DNA of 64,000 nt from Phymatolithon calcareum (lineage: Eukaryota; Rhodophyta; Florideophyceae; Hapalidiales): NCBI GenBank assembly GCA_977006965.1, contig OZ345369.1, forward strand, positions 1,798,001 to 1,862,000, in the 5' to 3' direction. Both the position numbers and the translations under genes were made by a program. The notes beneath the pieces are model-generated. The model ran no database searches and was not told the origin of the DNA. It saw nothing but the letters and a program-made list of their open reading frames with translations. Below, in pieces: positions 17,915 through 28,226 of this stretch; position 1 is the stretch's first letter; each line of letters starts with the position of its first letter.

Positions 17915-19552
17915 ATGACCACCAACGTAAACAAAGAATGCTCTGCGCATTCAAGTCCTAAACCCAAGTCCAAGACAAACTCCAAACTCTCACATGACTA
18001 TCCCACACGCCCGGAGCAACAACCGTTGACAATGCAGCCATTCGGCGTGGTCGCCTTACCCTCACTCGCATTCGCGGGAGTACAGCTTGCATGGGCGGTT
18101 CAAATCGGGCACGCGACGGCGCACCTGCGCAAACTTGGACTTTCGGACAAGATGGTTGGGCTAGCATGGCTCGCCGGTCCCGTAACGGGGATGTTTGTGC
18201 AGCCTGTTGTGGGTGTTTTGTCTGATCGATGCACGAGCCGTATTGGACGTCGACGTCCCTTTATGATTGTTGGGGCGATACTTGTCGCAATAACGTTGCT
18301 ATTGTTTGCACGAGCTGGCAATATTGCCTCTGCTCTTGGTGACCCGATAAGTGTTAATGGCGGTGGATCGAAGACAGCACTCGTGGTGGCCTTGATTGCA
18401 TTCTGGTTGATGGATTTTTCCATAAATGTCCTCCAAACTCCATTAAGGGCATATCTCGGAGACGTGGTTCCGCCTGAACAGATACCTACTGGTAACTCCT
18501 TCTTTGCCGTTGCTAACGGGTTCGGCAAGACTGTAGGTTATGGCGTGGGTTTTGCTTTCGCTACAAACTTCCAAACTATATCCATCATTGCTGCATTTGC
18601 CATTCTCTTCTTCACGCTAATCCCAGTCGCGTTCATGCGTGAACGTTCAGTCACTTCAGCAGAGGCTGCCGCACCGGTCGCACTTGATGAGACGCCGACA
18701 GATCGCGCTAGCATTGCGGCTGAGCTGCGATATCTATGCAGGGAGACTAAGGTGGCGCTACGTGCACTCCCCGGTGGAATGCGCCAGATTTTTCTTGTGC
18801 AATGGTTTACCTACTTGTCATTCATGCTGTTATTCATCTACTTTGCGGATTGGGTCGGACTGGAGGTGATGGGTGGCGATGCGGACGCTCCACCTAGTTC
18901 AGCAGCGCACGCGCGCTTCACATCAGGTGTCAAACTGGCAAACAAGGGACTTCTTGCAATGAGTGTAATGAGTATGCTCTTCTCTCCCGTCGTACCGGTT
19001 CTCGCCCGAAATGTAGGCACACGCACTCTGTGGGGCAGTTCTTTGGCTGTGCTTGGATTTGCGCTTGTTTCATCGCTGCTTCGACCTGGTCAGGGTGGAG
19101 CAATATTCATCGCTATATGTGTGGCTCTGCCGATGTCCACAGCGCTTACGATCCCGTGGGCGATCGCAAGTCTCACCTTACGGGGACAGCTCGCGCAGCA
19201 GCGCGGGTTGTGTCTGTCGATATTCAATATGAGTCAAGCAACTCCAGGAGTTATCGCGAGTGGTTTTGGGGGAATTATCGTCCATCTTGCCAAAGGAAGA
19301 TTGTCTGCGGTGCTTGCCACTGCAGGACTATCGGCTTTCGTTGCGGCGATTGCAGTGATATTTGTCGAGATACCGAAGGAAATGGTTCATGACGCTGATG
19401 CATTTATCAAAAAGAGAAAGAAGAAAGTGTCAAGTTCGCGTTGCACAGGATGCTTTCCGACTGATGCAGCTTCATCGGCTGTGAAGGCGTCGGGAAGCGG
19501 TGAGATGAAGGAACGAAAGGTGAGTGTGGAAATTGGGAAGGATGCACTGTAA
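17915..19552 (+). CDS. sucrose transporter-like (SUT/SLC45) major facilitator protein
   Basis: This 545-residue membrane transporter has about 12 predicted transmembrane segments. Residues 49-70 (PSLAFAGVQLAWAVQIGHATAH), LAGPVTG (86-92) and the loop motif SDRCTSRIGRRRPF (about 103-116) are typical of the glycoside-pentoside-hexuronide/SUT group, in which plants have H+/sucrose symporters. The cytosolic central loop around 240-280 and a Lys/Arg-rich tail are visible. Red algae mainly move floridoside, so the substrate may be another glycoside. The 50-residue polar N terminus is variable in the family; Met40 is an alternative start. A heavily damaged relative lies at 55577-56893. Confidence 0.88.
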   Translation: MTTNVNKECSAHSSPKPKSKTNSKLSHDYPTRPEQQPLTMQPFGVVALPSLAFAGVQLAWAVQIGHATAHLRKLGLSDKMVGLAWLAGPVTGMFVQPVVGVLSDRCTSRIGRRRPFMIVGAILVAITLLLFARAGNIASALGDPISVNGGGSKTALVVALIAFWLMDFSINVLQTPLRAYLGDVVPPEQIPTGNSFFAVANGFGKTVGYGVGFAFATNFQTISIIAAFAILFFTLIPVAFMRERSVTSAEAAAPVALDETPTDRASIAAELRYLCRETKVALRALPGGMRQIFLVQWFTYLSFMLLFIYFADWVGLEVMGGDADAPPSSAAHARFTSGVKLANKGLLAMSVMSMLFSPVVPVLARNVGTRTLWGSSLAVLGFALVSSLLRPGQGGAIFIAICVALPMSTALTIPWAIASLTLRGQLAQQRGLCLSIFNMSQATPGVIASGFGGIIVHLAKGRLSAVLATAGLSAFVAAIAVIFVEIPKEMVHDADAFIKKRKKKVSSSRCTGCFPTDAASSAVKASGSGEMKERKVSVEIGKDAL

Positions 19553-19886
19553 GAAGAAAAATGAAGGGATGCACATCGGAAAATAATTTGCACAATAAAA
19601 CTTCACAGTTTTCCTTATTTCTCTGGAGCGGCATGCCGTTCAATACATCGAGCGGCAAATTATTTGGAAGTTTTCAGTTAGTTTTCAGGAATATCTTGAA
19701 TTATTGGCTCACAGTGAGGCAACCACGAGATTTTTTGGAGCTGGTGGAGATTGCCTTGGGGATTTTCGATCATTCATTTCATTCCCAGTTGTTTGGCGTT
19801 CGCCTCAACGTGCCGAAGGTTGTAGAACTCTCGACAACGCAGCGCTTCATCGGTAACTTGCGTATTTTAAGAGTACATTCTCCACA
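19553..19886. other. intergenic between transporter and light-harvesting gene
   Basis: An AATAAAA about 45 bases after the transporter stop (about 19594) is a possible polyadenylation signal. The right half is the upstream region of the light-harvesting gene. No ORF has support. Confidence 0.5.
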
Positions 19887-20815
19887 ATGAACGCTTTCGT
19901 GAGCGCCTTCGCCCCGGGTGTCGCCCTCGTTGGCCGGACTAGCGGCGTCTGCGACTCCGCGCGCAAGCATGCCCGCACCCCGCACCGGTTCTCAATGGTT
20001 AAGAGCCCGTCTGTACCGTTCATGGATGTCCCCGAGAACTTGGACCCGAGCATGCCTGGATATGTTGGATTTGGTGCGTACTGGGGTTACCCTGCGTAGT
20101 GTATTATAATCGACTTGCTGTTTCTTCTGCAGTCCCCAGTTTCTGACATGGAACAATTTTGTTTTCTGTCCACAGACCCGCTTCAAATCTCTAGCTTTTT
20201 GAACGTCAAGTGGTTGCAGGAGGCCGAAATTAAGCATGGTCGTATTTGGTAAGTGTTGTTGTTTCGCCTAGAATAACTGCGTCGTATTCATGAAACTTAC
20301 GTGTTTCAATTTTGCTGTTTCAACGAATGTAGCATGCTGGCCTTTGTCGGAGCCGTCGTCGCAGAGCTATACCAATTTCCATGGTATTCGGATGCCCCGC
20401 ATTTGTGGATTGACCGTCACAACTGGGGGACTCATAACGGAAGTCTCCTTCAGATACTTATTTGGTGCAGCTTCTTCGAGATTATGACCACCCCGGCCCT
20501 CATCCAAATGGTCAAGGGCGAGTCTGACCGCCAGCCTGGATATTTCGGACTTGACCCCCTTGGTATTATGAAGAAGGATCCGTTGGCTGCCCAGAAGGAA
20601 GTCAAGAACGGCAGACTTGCGATGGTAAGTCAAGAATGTGGCCTCTGTTTGTCTTCTCTCGTGGTTGTCATCGGTTGACTGACTAGTTGTTTTCTTATAT
20701 CTTTTTGTGTTTACCTCAGATTGGAATTTCGGGCGCTATCCATCAGGCTGCGGTCTCCAACATGAACCTGATCGAGCAGCTGCAGGCCGGAAACATCACG
20801 CCCCCGATCTTCTAA
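19887..20815 (+). CDS. red-algal light-harvesting protein (Lhcr), four exons
   Basis: The exons are 19887-20073, 20176-20248, 20333-20624 and 20720-20815, giving 215 residues. The introns are 102, 84 and 95 nt with GT/AG ends (GTGCGT...CACAG, GTAAGT...TGTAG, GTAAGT...CTCAG). The joints restore GFDPLQIS, HGRICMLAF and RLAMIGISG. The product is a thylakoid three-helix chlorophyll-binding antenna protein associated with photosystem I in red algae. The first helix has the LHC motif EAEIKHGRICMLAF and the third has KEVKNGRLAMIGI, each with the Glu and Asn/His ligands expected for chlorophyll. The N-terminal 40 residues are a likely plastid transit peptide (Phe in FVSAFAP, then basic). This gene is the main evidence for the host lineage. 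Confidence 0.95.
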
Positions 20816-21699
20816 TAAGTTTTGGTAGATTGTGGAACTGTCTTTATTACTTGGTAGCTAGTGCGCTCCTTGCTGCCGCATTGTGTCCTACTGTCTTTGC
20901 CCTACGAGCGGTTGTTTCATTAGCCAGTGCAGTGTGACCTCTACCTCTCACCACTGTTAAGATAAGACATGATACCATAGTTTTTTCTAATCCTTGCGTT
21001 TGGTTCGTCCACTTTGATTTCCTTCCGACAGAAAATCTATGCTGGAGGAGACACACTCTGTTGAGTTCAATTCCTGTTACTATTTAATAGCAGGACGTTG
21101 CACACAAAGATGTACAGTTCGCTGTCCGTTGTCCCCGTAATTCTTGGGGTATGTCCTGCATTCACGTCTTGAAATATCCTGAAAAGCTTTCTAAAAGTTT
21201 TTCCATTCTTTTTTCAAACAGAGCTCAAGGACAACGGAACCATTGCTACTGCTACCGTGAAATTTTGCAGTATATCATCGGCGATCAACGATGCACAAAG
21301 CGCAGACTCTCGACTAGTTCTCACATATGCAAACCCACGATCTCAGTCCTTCCAAGGGATTCCTTGGATTCGAAATACATCTTGGTTTCTCGTCTTAGTC
21401 GACCATCTTTGTCCCTTCTTTCTGACTTTCCTTCATCATTTCGACCTAAGCCATATACTATCGAGCCATCTGAAGGCCACCATCTTCTCTCTTTACTGAT
21501 AAATGTTTACGTGTTTGGCTGCAATCAATTCAGGCTAGTAAATTTTGACATTGGAGATGCGGAAGATGCGCCAGCGGCGCATGTCGCCGAACATGGTGCA
21601 GTATCCCCGCAGATACGATGAAGGAAAATCTTCTTGAGCAGGGCTTCGTGATACTGCCGTGGTTCTCAGGTCAATTGTAGATCGCAGCGACAGTGGGGC
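20816..21699. other. intergenic, no supported gene
   Basis: This is the 3' region of the light-harvesting gene followed by AT-rich DNA. Overlapping short ORFs have no recognisable features. Confidence 0.45.
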
Positions 21700-22145
21700 A
21701 TGCATTGTAACACCAGAATGACCATTCACTAGAAAGCATGGTGCACTTCTGCGCTCGTCTGTGTCTTGTTGCTCCGCCATCAGAGACAACAGAGATCGAA
21801 CCGCCCCGAGAGATGGACAAAATTCGGACAGCTTTGGTCTTAATCTTCCAGGCAACCAAATCGATGGACCTGTCTGGTCTCAAAAGCCATGGGACGGTCT
21901 TGATCTCAACGATGTCATCATCCGCGATGGCGTACTCTTTTCCTTCGACGTCGAATATGTACATGTTCACATCGGCTTTGTCGCTTTCATTTGCTTAGTA
22001 ACTCGTCTTGAACTTTCCTGGCATTGGGCCGGTATATGCAAGAAAATCCTAGACCATGAAGACCAAGTTGGTATTGTTTTCGTCGTCCGTAACGGCGTGC
22101 ATATACTGTCGGTGGCAAATAGGGCTGTTTCAATGCGTTCACATG
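21700..22145 (-). pseudogene. unrecognised gene fragment with in-frame stops (or introns)
   Basis: One minus-strand frame reads AVTDDENNTNLVFMV, TAG, DFLAYTGPMPGKFKTSY, TAA, then ANESDKADVNMYIFDVEG and EYAIADDDIVEIKTVPW, before losing coherence near 21720. The acidic, ordered composition on both sides of the stops, all in one frame, suggests a former or intron-containing gene. The family is unknown. Confidence 0.35.
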
Positions 22146-23527
22146 ACTTTGAACGTACAATTTTTGAAAGCAGACTTGAACAGGCTCGTGACAGTGACCA
22201 TCTCCCAATTTTTTCAGCGGTCCAGTTGTAATGAACTTGGATAAACGCCGATTACTGGTACAGACTAAGATTCAATGTACTTAGCTCTTATCAAGATTCA
22301 TATTGCACTACAAGACTTTGTTTTGGACATATGAGAATCTCTCTACGTTTCGAAAGGGCAGCTATTCCTTTTTCTCGCTCTTCGAAGCCCGCAAGATTAA
22401 TTGTCGTCCCCTTTTAGGATTCTGGGTAGGTTCTCTATTTGGAACAGCAAAATCATAGCTCCTCTCATGTCTTCTCGATGATCGACATCAAAAGGTAACT
22501 GCTGAGCTGCAGTTGAAACCGCGTAATCAGATCATTCTTTCCGAATTTATCCGAAGATATGTGGATAAGTGGTAGAAACAGGATTCGGTAGCGTGTTCAA
22601 TTTAGCTTCCAAGTATTCTGCAATAATCTTGGTAGATTCTTTACACAAAAAACACTAAAAAAGCGGCTGACCTCATCCATCGATGGAATTTGGCAAGCAA
22701 ATACGACCCAAAGAATATTATTGCTGCACACCGTTCCGACGGTCAAGGTCCCTAGGCCTTGACCTGCTGAAGGTTGCATGTAACTCCAAAGCGTCCCTTT
22801 GTATTCAAGGACCACCAAGTTTAACTGCCATATGCTATTCCTTCTTCCGCTCCAAAGGGTTCCTGATCAAGGACCACCAAGTTGAAGAACGGAAGCCTAA
22901 GCTTACGACATAAATGTCAACATGTCGTAAGGGCTCCGATCGCGAAAGATCACGACAACCCCTGCTGTGGTGAAAATTCCGCCACCAGCTCCTGCATTGC
23001 GCGCTCATCCAACAAACCTTCTTCATGTTTACGACATCTAGTTCCCGATGACGTTTCGGGTGGAATCGTCTATTGACGAGTGGCAGGCAGAAAAGAAGGG
23101 TGCTTACATTAGCTAGCAGGATTAGAGCCCCGTCGTAATCTAAATAGAGGAATAGTAATAAGCATTGCTTACTAGCCCCATAGGGGAATAAGCATTCATT
23201 ATACTTCATTCCCGATGACATATACTGCATATGTCACATATCCATCAATGCACACAAGTCTAGGTGTGCACTCGGGGTTTTTCTCCGTTCCTTCGTCGAA
23301 ATTTCCCGATCAATGGGGTTGGCGTGGTTTCGACGCAAACGAAGGAGACAATCCGACTTAACCAAAAGCTATGAGGCGCTGAAGGGAGCGAAGATTCCAG
23401 ACGAGCGATTTTCGAAAAGCTATACTACAGAGGACCCCAAGAAAGAGCCTCTCACGTTCTCATAAAAATACATACTGTACTCGGCACTTTAAACATACTC
23501 AACACTGTTCTAATCTTTAGCAACGCC
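22146..23527. other. intergenic, small stem-loop
   Basis: No gene is supported. CTTACGACAT (22901-22910) and ATGTCGTAAG (22921-22930) form a perfect 10-bp stem with a 10-nt loop. A phrase AAGGACCACCAAGTT occurs twice (22806 and 22871). Confidence 0.4.
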
Positions 23528-25003
23528 TTATAAAAAAGTGCTCGCTAACGGGCAGCGTTGCACCAACCCACGTAGCAAGCAGTTACGCCCTGAATCGACG
23601 CCCTCTGGATGCGTCGACCACAAAAAGATATTATGATCCCAGGACACGGTGGTAAGAAACGGGCCGATAGGATGCCAACTCACGTCTCGCGTGACCGCCT
23701 CATGTCCGCGCAGACACGCTACCGGCTTACCGGTGAGAACGTCATAAATTGCGCACGACCCGTTTCTGCTACCAGTGTAGATATACTTCTGTCCAGTGCT
23801 GTACATCGGACTGAAATACGAGCGAATCAATGTATGAAACGTCTCGTGCGCCCCAGAGTAGGACATGACCGCGTCATTCCGATAGCGCATCGCCGCAGGA
23901 GACCGTCCTGGAAATTGTGCGTAGCGATAGTCCCATCTCGGAATCTTTGGTGGTGATCCTGCATTCATGCTATCTGACACACTTGCTGTTTTTCGTGCGT
24001 CCCATAGCTTAATACACTGATCCTTTCCCTGTGATATTAGAAATCGTCCATCATTCTTCGTTGATATATGTGTCAATCCTTCAGTATGTCCGATGAATAC
24101 ACCGCACGGTTGCTCCAAACTGTGCTTTCCTTCTCGTCTTATTTGCCTTCTATCCCATATCTTAGCATATGCATCATCAGAGCCTGAAAGTAAGAGATGT
24201 CGCTCACCTTCCTTCAAGAAGCAAACCGAATTCACGTCCTCTCCGTGCGCGCAAACAGAGTCTATGCCCTTCTCAACCTCGACGTTGTACGCCATGACAT
24301 GCCCGTCGCGATTGCGATTCGACCCGGTAGTACCGACGATAATTTCCGAACCATCGTGACTCCAACACAGACTCATGACTCCGAACGCACCAAGGAGGCT
24401 GTGTTGCGCAAAATCGAGCCGACGCTGCCGTTCCGGATGGTCGAGATCGACGATGTGTATGTATTGGTTGATGCTGGAATACGCAAGCCAGCGACCACAA
24501 GGGCTGACGTCAAAGTCCGTGATAGTCCAGCGAACTTCCTCACAGACGATAACATGCGTAAGCGTCCAGGCGGTGCGCTTCTCACAACCGCCCGTATCGT
24601 ACACGCGGATTTTGCTGTCCTGACATGAGGTGACAAATCGCATACCGAGCGGGCCGACGAAGCGACCGCCGTAAATGCGCGCCTTGTATGTGTCTATCTT
24701 GTGATGCTTTGTGTCAGGGATGACATTGTGAGTGAGAGCAGCGTAAGGAATATCCTCCCCTCGTGCCACTCTTTCCGTGAGAGCGAATTTCGCTCTACGC
24801 ATTCCATTGCCCTTCGTGCAACCTGTGGCGCGCGTGACTGCGCTTTTGAGTGCGGTATAGGACGCACAATCCTTTGTCGGCGGCGATGATGAGGTTGGCG
24901 CCACGGAGAGTGTGGACGGCGGAGGAGGAGCGCGGCGTGAACGAAGTTGACGCAGAAATGTGTACGAGGGGCGGGTCGAAAAGCGACCCTGCCCGGTGCT
25001 CAT
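23528..25003 (-). CDS. WD40-repeat protein of the DCAF11/WDR23 (LEC14B) family
   Basis: This is 491 residues from the Met at 25003 (MSTGQGRFSTRPSYTFLRQL). The ORF runs 62 codons further upstream, which I treat as leader. At least six WD40 repeats are visible, including FVTSCQDSKIRVYD, LLLSGSDDAYAKIWDRR, FLISQGKDQCIKLWDAR, YIYTGSRNGSCAIYD and FLTTVSWDHNIFLW. WDRR and WDAR fit the DWD box used to bind DDB1. The order of repeats and the segment WDYRYAQFPGR match DCAF11, a substrate receptor of CUL4-DDB1 ubiquitin ligases, which in animals controls NRF2. The substrate in algae is unknown. No introns are seen. Confidence 0.87.
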   Translation of the reverse strand: MSTGQGRFSTRPSYTFLRQLRSRRAPPPPSTLSVAPTSSSPPTKDCASYTALKSAVTRATGCTKGNGMRRAKFALTERVARGEDIPYAALTHNVIPDTKHHKIDTYKARIYGGRFVGPLGMRFVTSCQDSKIRVYDTGGCEKRTAWTLTHVIVCEEVRWTITDFDVSPCGRWLAYSSINQYIHIVDLDHPERQRRLDFAQHSLLGAFGVMSLCWSHDGSEIIVGTTGSNRNRDGHVMAYNVEVEKGIDSVCAHGEDVNSVCFLKEGERHLLLSGSDDAYAKIWDRRQIRREGKHSLEQPCGVFIGHTEGLTHISTKNDGRFLISQGKDQCIKLWDARKTASVSDSMNAGSPPKIPRWDYRYAQFPGRSPAAMRYRNDAVMSYSGAHETFHTLIRSYFSPMYSTGQKYIYTGSRNGSCAIYDVLTGKPVACLRGHEAVTRDVSWHPIGPFLTTVSWDHNIFLWSTHPEGVDSGRNCLLRGLVQRCPLASTFL

Positions 25004-25189
25004 GATGGAGACGGGGACGGGTGAAGCGTGCGCAAGAGCATTAGCTGGTAGGAGGCATTGAGTGTGTGTAGAGAACGAAGACGAAGATGTTCCACTCCGG
25101 ATGAAAGTTGAGAGTAAGGAACAAAGCAAGTCGGTGAGGAAGAATTGTGCGGTTTTCAGAGGTTGGTTTGAGCACAGTAGATTAACCAA

Positions 25190-26443
25190 TTGAAATGCAA
25201 ATTAAATCTATGAACCAGTAATATACCGCCAATCTGGACATGCAGAAAAAGTAGGACAAAAAAGTAAGGGTTGCATCACTCAGTTTTTCATCATTTTTTG
25301 AGACATGAATGTTTGCCCACAACGATCCATCTATCACGCGAGTTGTGCCTCTCAAATGCAATAATTCTGTGATATAATATTTTGGGGAAATCCCCTTATC
25401 TCATTTCTCTCTCTCATATCATAAGAACGCATTTCTTCAAGGTACAGTACTCTATGGTACACTCGCCACCATTTTATGGATAATTGACAAGAAGTACAGT
25501 ACTGTACAGTATCATAGAGCATACTAACAGTCTTACAAACATTGTCCAGTAAGGAACAACAATTGTTCGTCGCTACGCATTGCTAGCAATGGACAAGGCG
25601 CATGTGCAATCACCAAACTAAATTAGTTGGTTTTTTCTCGCAATGTCGTCATGATTTCAGCTTATCTGTGTCTTTCCCGTAGTCGCTTCAGTTTAGTTTC
25701 ATCATGGGAGATATTTCCTCTGACTGACGGTATCAGCAAAGACTTCTTGGAAGTTCAGTGTTTCAGTCAGTTTCGAAGACAGCATTTGCAAAGGTTCTCA
25801 TTGACAAAGGACATGTCTGTCTGGTCTGAGGAGAGAGACTGCATAGCGTTTATGATTGCTTCTGGTTGCACCATTCCAGGCCTCGACCACACTGTTGAGC
25901 TCGATTGGATGCGAAGAAGAACCCGGGCATTTTTCTGATTAGAATTTGTGCCAACACTTGAGCACCTAAGCGTCAACGTGGTTGGCGGGCTACAAGATCG
26001 CTTCCAACCTCGACGACCTTCATTGCCGTTTGCTGTGGCCAAAATTCCACTTTAGTGGCCGCTTAACAACGGGCGTGAATTTTGGATTAATAGGAAAGGC
26101 AGGCAGGAATGCAAGAGATGAATTTTCTTGTTTTCGTAGTCACTGAGTTTAAAACCAACCAAGGGGTTGGCTCCAATTTTACTACCCAAAACTGAAATCA
26201 AATGCAATGGACAGTCACGGTTTCCCTAGACCCATTCACCAGTTTACGATGAAGACCCGATGCCACTTAGATTGCGATATTCACTTGAGCTCTGCGATCG
26301 ACACAACCGACGTCGCACGCACCACTACAAGTATTGTAGAAACAGACACAAAGTCCGCTCAGCAGCCCCGCAGAGGCATACGCTCATGGTTGGTCCCTCA
26401 AAGTCTCCGTTTACATTCGCAATGATCTGCCTCGTTCTATTAT
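25190..26443. other. intergenic, short-repeat cluster
   Basis: 25441-25520 carries several TACAGTACTGTA-type repeats. An ORF at 25627-25938 (+) and its antisense have no recognisable motif. The right end is 3' sequence of the eL21 gene. Confidence 0.45.
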
Positions 26444-26923
26444 CTAAACAATAAACTCATACGGGATAGGTTCCACAAGTTCAATCTTGCTTCCGTCAAC
26501 GACATGTGCCGGTGCCGGTTGCGCCGGCATACGTTTGACAGCCACATACTTCTTGCCCTCATCATGTGCCTTTTTAGCCGCCGCCTGATTTGCGATAACG
26601 CGCGCATGGAAATCCTCCTGACAGCGTGATTTCTTAACATGTTCGATACGCACATGGAATCGTTTCATAATGACACGATTACCAACAGTCTTGGAAACCT
26701 CGACACCAACGGAGGTTCGCGAAACGTTGAAAATACGCCCTGTGCGACCTTGGTAAAACTTGTGCGGCATTCCCTTCAACACCGCAGAGTTGATCCGGAT
26801 GTCGACAAAATCCCCAATCTTGAACACCTGCAGATAGGTCGATACATGCTCGGCACCCTTCTTTCGGAACGACTTCTTGAACAGATCGCGTGTGTTTGCG
26901 CGCTTTCCATTTGAGCGCACCAT
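26444..26923 (-). CDS. RPL21: 60S ribosomal protein eL21
   Basis: This 159-residue protein has the usual length for cytosolic eL21. The start MVRSNGKRANTRDLFKKSFRK, the central KIGDFVDIRINSAVLKGMPHK and the segment YQGRTGRIFNVSRTSVGVEV are diagnostic of the family, as is the C-terminal RFHVRIEHVKKSRC. It is a structural component of the large cytosolic ribosomal subunit. The gene is divergent from the uL14m gene with 447 bases between the starts. No introns are seen. Confidence 0.97.
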   Translation of the reverse strand: MVRSNGKRANTRDLFKKSFRKKGAEHVSTYLQVFKIGDFVDIRINSAVLKGMPHKFYQGRTGRIFNVSRTSVGVEVSKTVGNRVIMKRFHVRIEHVKKSRCQEDFHARVIANQAAAKKAHDEGKKYVAVKRMPAQPAPAHVVDGSKIELVEPIPYEFIV

Positions 26924-27370
26924 TGTGCAAAAGGGGGTCGTTAACTACGAGCGTCGCGGCAATGCGGGTTAGTAGTTAGACGCCGCGCGAGGGCAGATGG
27001 ATGGGAAACGAGCGACACGTCGTATGTGCGAAAACGCTAGGCAATTTGCAAAAATTTTGAAGTGGGTGTCGACGGCGTCTTCTACTTAGGGTTGCAATCA
27101 TACCAATAAAAATTGAGGGCGACAAAACTTTACAAAGATTGCAAAATTATCGAGAAAGCATAAAATATTTCAGAGAACATTTCAACCTGCCGCAAAGAGA
27201 CACTTGGCACATCACCCCTGTTGAATCCGAGTGTTGCCAGTCCCCGCGCAAGGATCAACCCAAGACGACGTGGATCTCCATCACATCGGCGTGACGTGTG
27301 TGTGTGTGTGCAGTCGATTCATCTTCCCACACTGTGTCCTCCTCCGCTCGGAAGCCGTGAGACAGACGCG
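26924..27370. promoter_or_regulatory. divergent upstream region shared by two ribosomal protein genes
   Basis: These 447 bases separate the starts of eL21 (minus) and uL14m (plus). No TATA box is obvious. Near the plus start there is a (GT)n run (27296-27310). Confidence 0.5.
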
Positions 27371-27847
27371 ATGGTGCAAATGCGCACAGTGCTGCGCGTA
27401 GCCGACAACTCCGGCGCGAAGTTGGTGCGCTGCATCAACATTCTGCGTCGCAAGCGGCAACGTCCGTCCGGCAACGTCGGCTCCGAGCTGGTTGTATCGG
27501 TGATAGCGACGGACCGTTCCGTGAAGACGAAGAAGGTACAAAAGGGGGAAGTAGTCCGTGCGCTTGTGATTCGCTCGAAGAATGAACCACTACGTTCCGA
27601 CGGTGGTTACGTGCGAATGGGCGAGACGGCCGCCATCATATTGGGGCAGGACGGGACTACTCCGTTGGGTACTCGAATTCGAGGGCCTGTGTCGTCCAAG
27701 CTGGATCGTGCAAGATATCTTAAGGTTTTCTCCATTGCGCGCGTGGGGTTGTTCTCCACTCTTGCTGCGGGTAACGAGGTTGCGGCGGGGGTTCGTCGGC
27801 CGCTTGCGCCGCATCCGAGTGCGTTGGATGTTACACGGAGAGAGTGA
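27371..27847 (+). CDS. mitochondrial-type ribosomal protein uL14
   Basis: From the Met at 27371 (MVQMRTVLRVADNSGAKLVR) the product is 158 residues. VADNSGAK, KKGEVVRALVIRSK-type (here VQKGEVVRALVIRSKNE), DGGYVRMGETAAIIL and GTRIRGPVSSKLD are the bacterial uL14 signature. Plastid uL14 is normally plastid-encoded in red algae, so a nuclear bacterial-type copy most likely serves the mitochondrial ribosome. The ORF is open 50 codons upstream (27221), and that Arg-rich stretch could be a mitochondrial presequence. The last 30 residues (AAGVRRPLAPHPSALDVTRRE) exceed the family length. Confidence 0.9.
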   Translation: MVQMRTVLRVADNSGAKLVRCINILRRKRQRPSGNVGSELVVSVIATDRSVKTKKVQKGEVVRALVIRSKNEPLRSDGGYVRMGETAAIILGQDGTTPLGTRIRGPVSSKLDRARYLKVFSIARVGLFSTLAAGNEVAAGVRRPLAPHPSALDVTRRE

Positions 27848-28226
27848 AGGGAGAGGAGGAGGGTAGTGTGTGGGGGTTTTGTAAAGACTAATTTTGGTTT
27901 TGTAATTGGTTTATTTTCGACGGCGCGGTTGACGACAGTGGGTTGAGGTAATGGCAAGTGCGTGTTTGCATCCATGTTTCCATCCATTCTCGGGGAGGAC
28001 ATGGAGTATTCTATTGCTCCTCTTTATCTTCCCTCATTGTATTCTCATTACTGACCCGAGCACATAATTAACACGCCCCCTTTTTCAGAAGAATTCTTGT
28101 CTTCGATTGCCAAGGTCTGTCTGACCCTACTTACGTACGTTCAGTGCTAAACTCAACCTACCTTGGACTACCAACCAACCACCGACACTCCCATCCGTCT
28201 ATTCTACTAGAATACACATTCGACAG
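27848..28226. other. intergenic between convergent genes
   Basis: This is 3' sequence of the uL14m and B-box genes. No ORF or clear structure is seen. Confidence 0.5.
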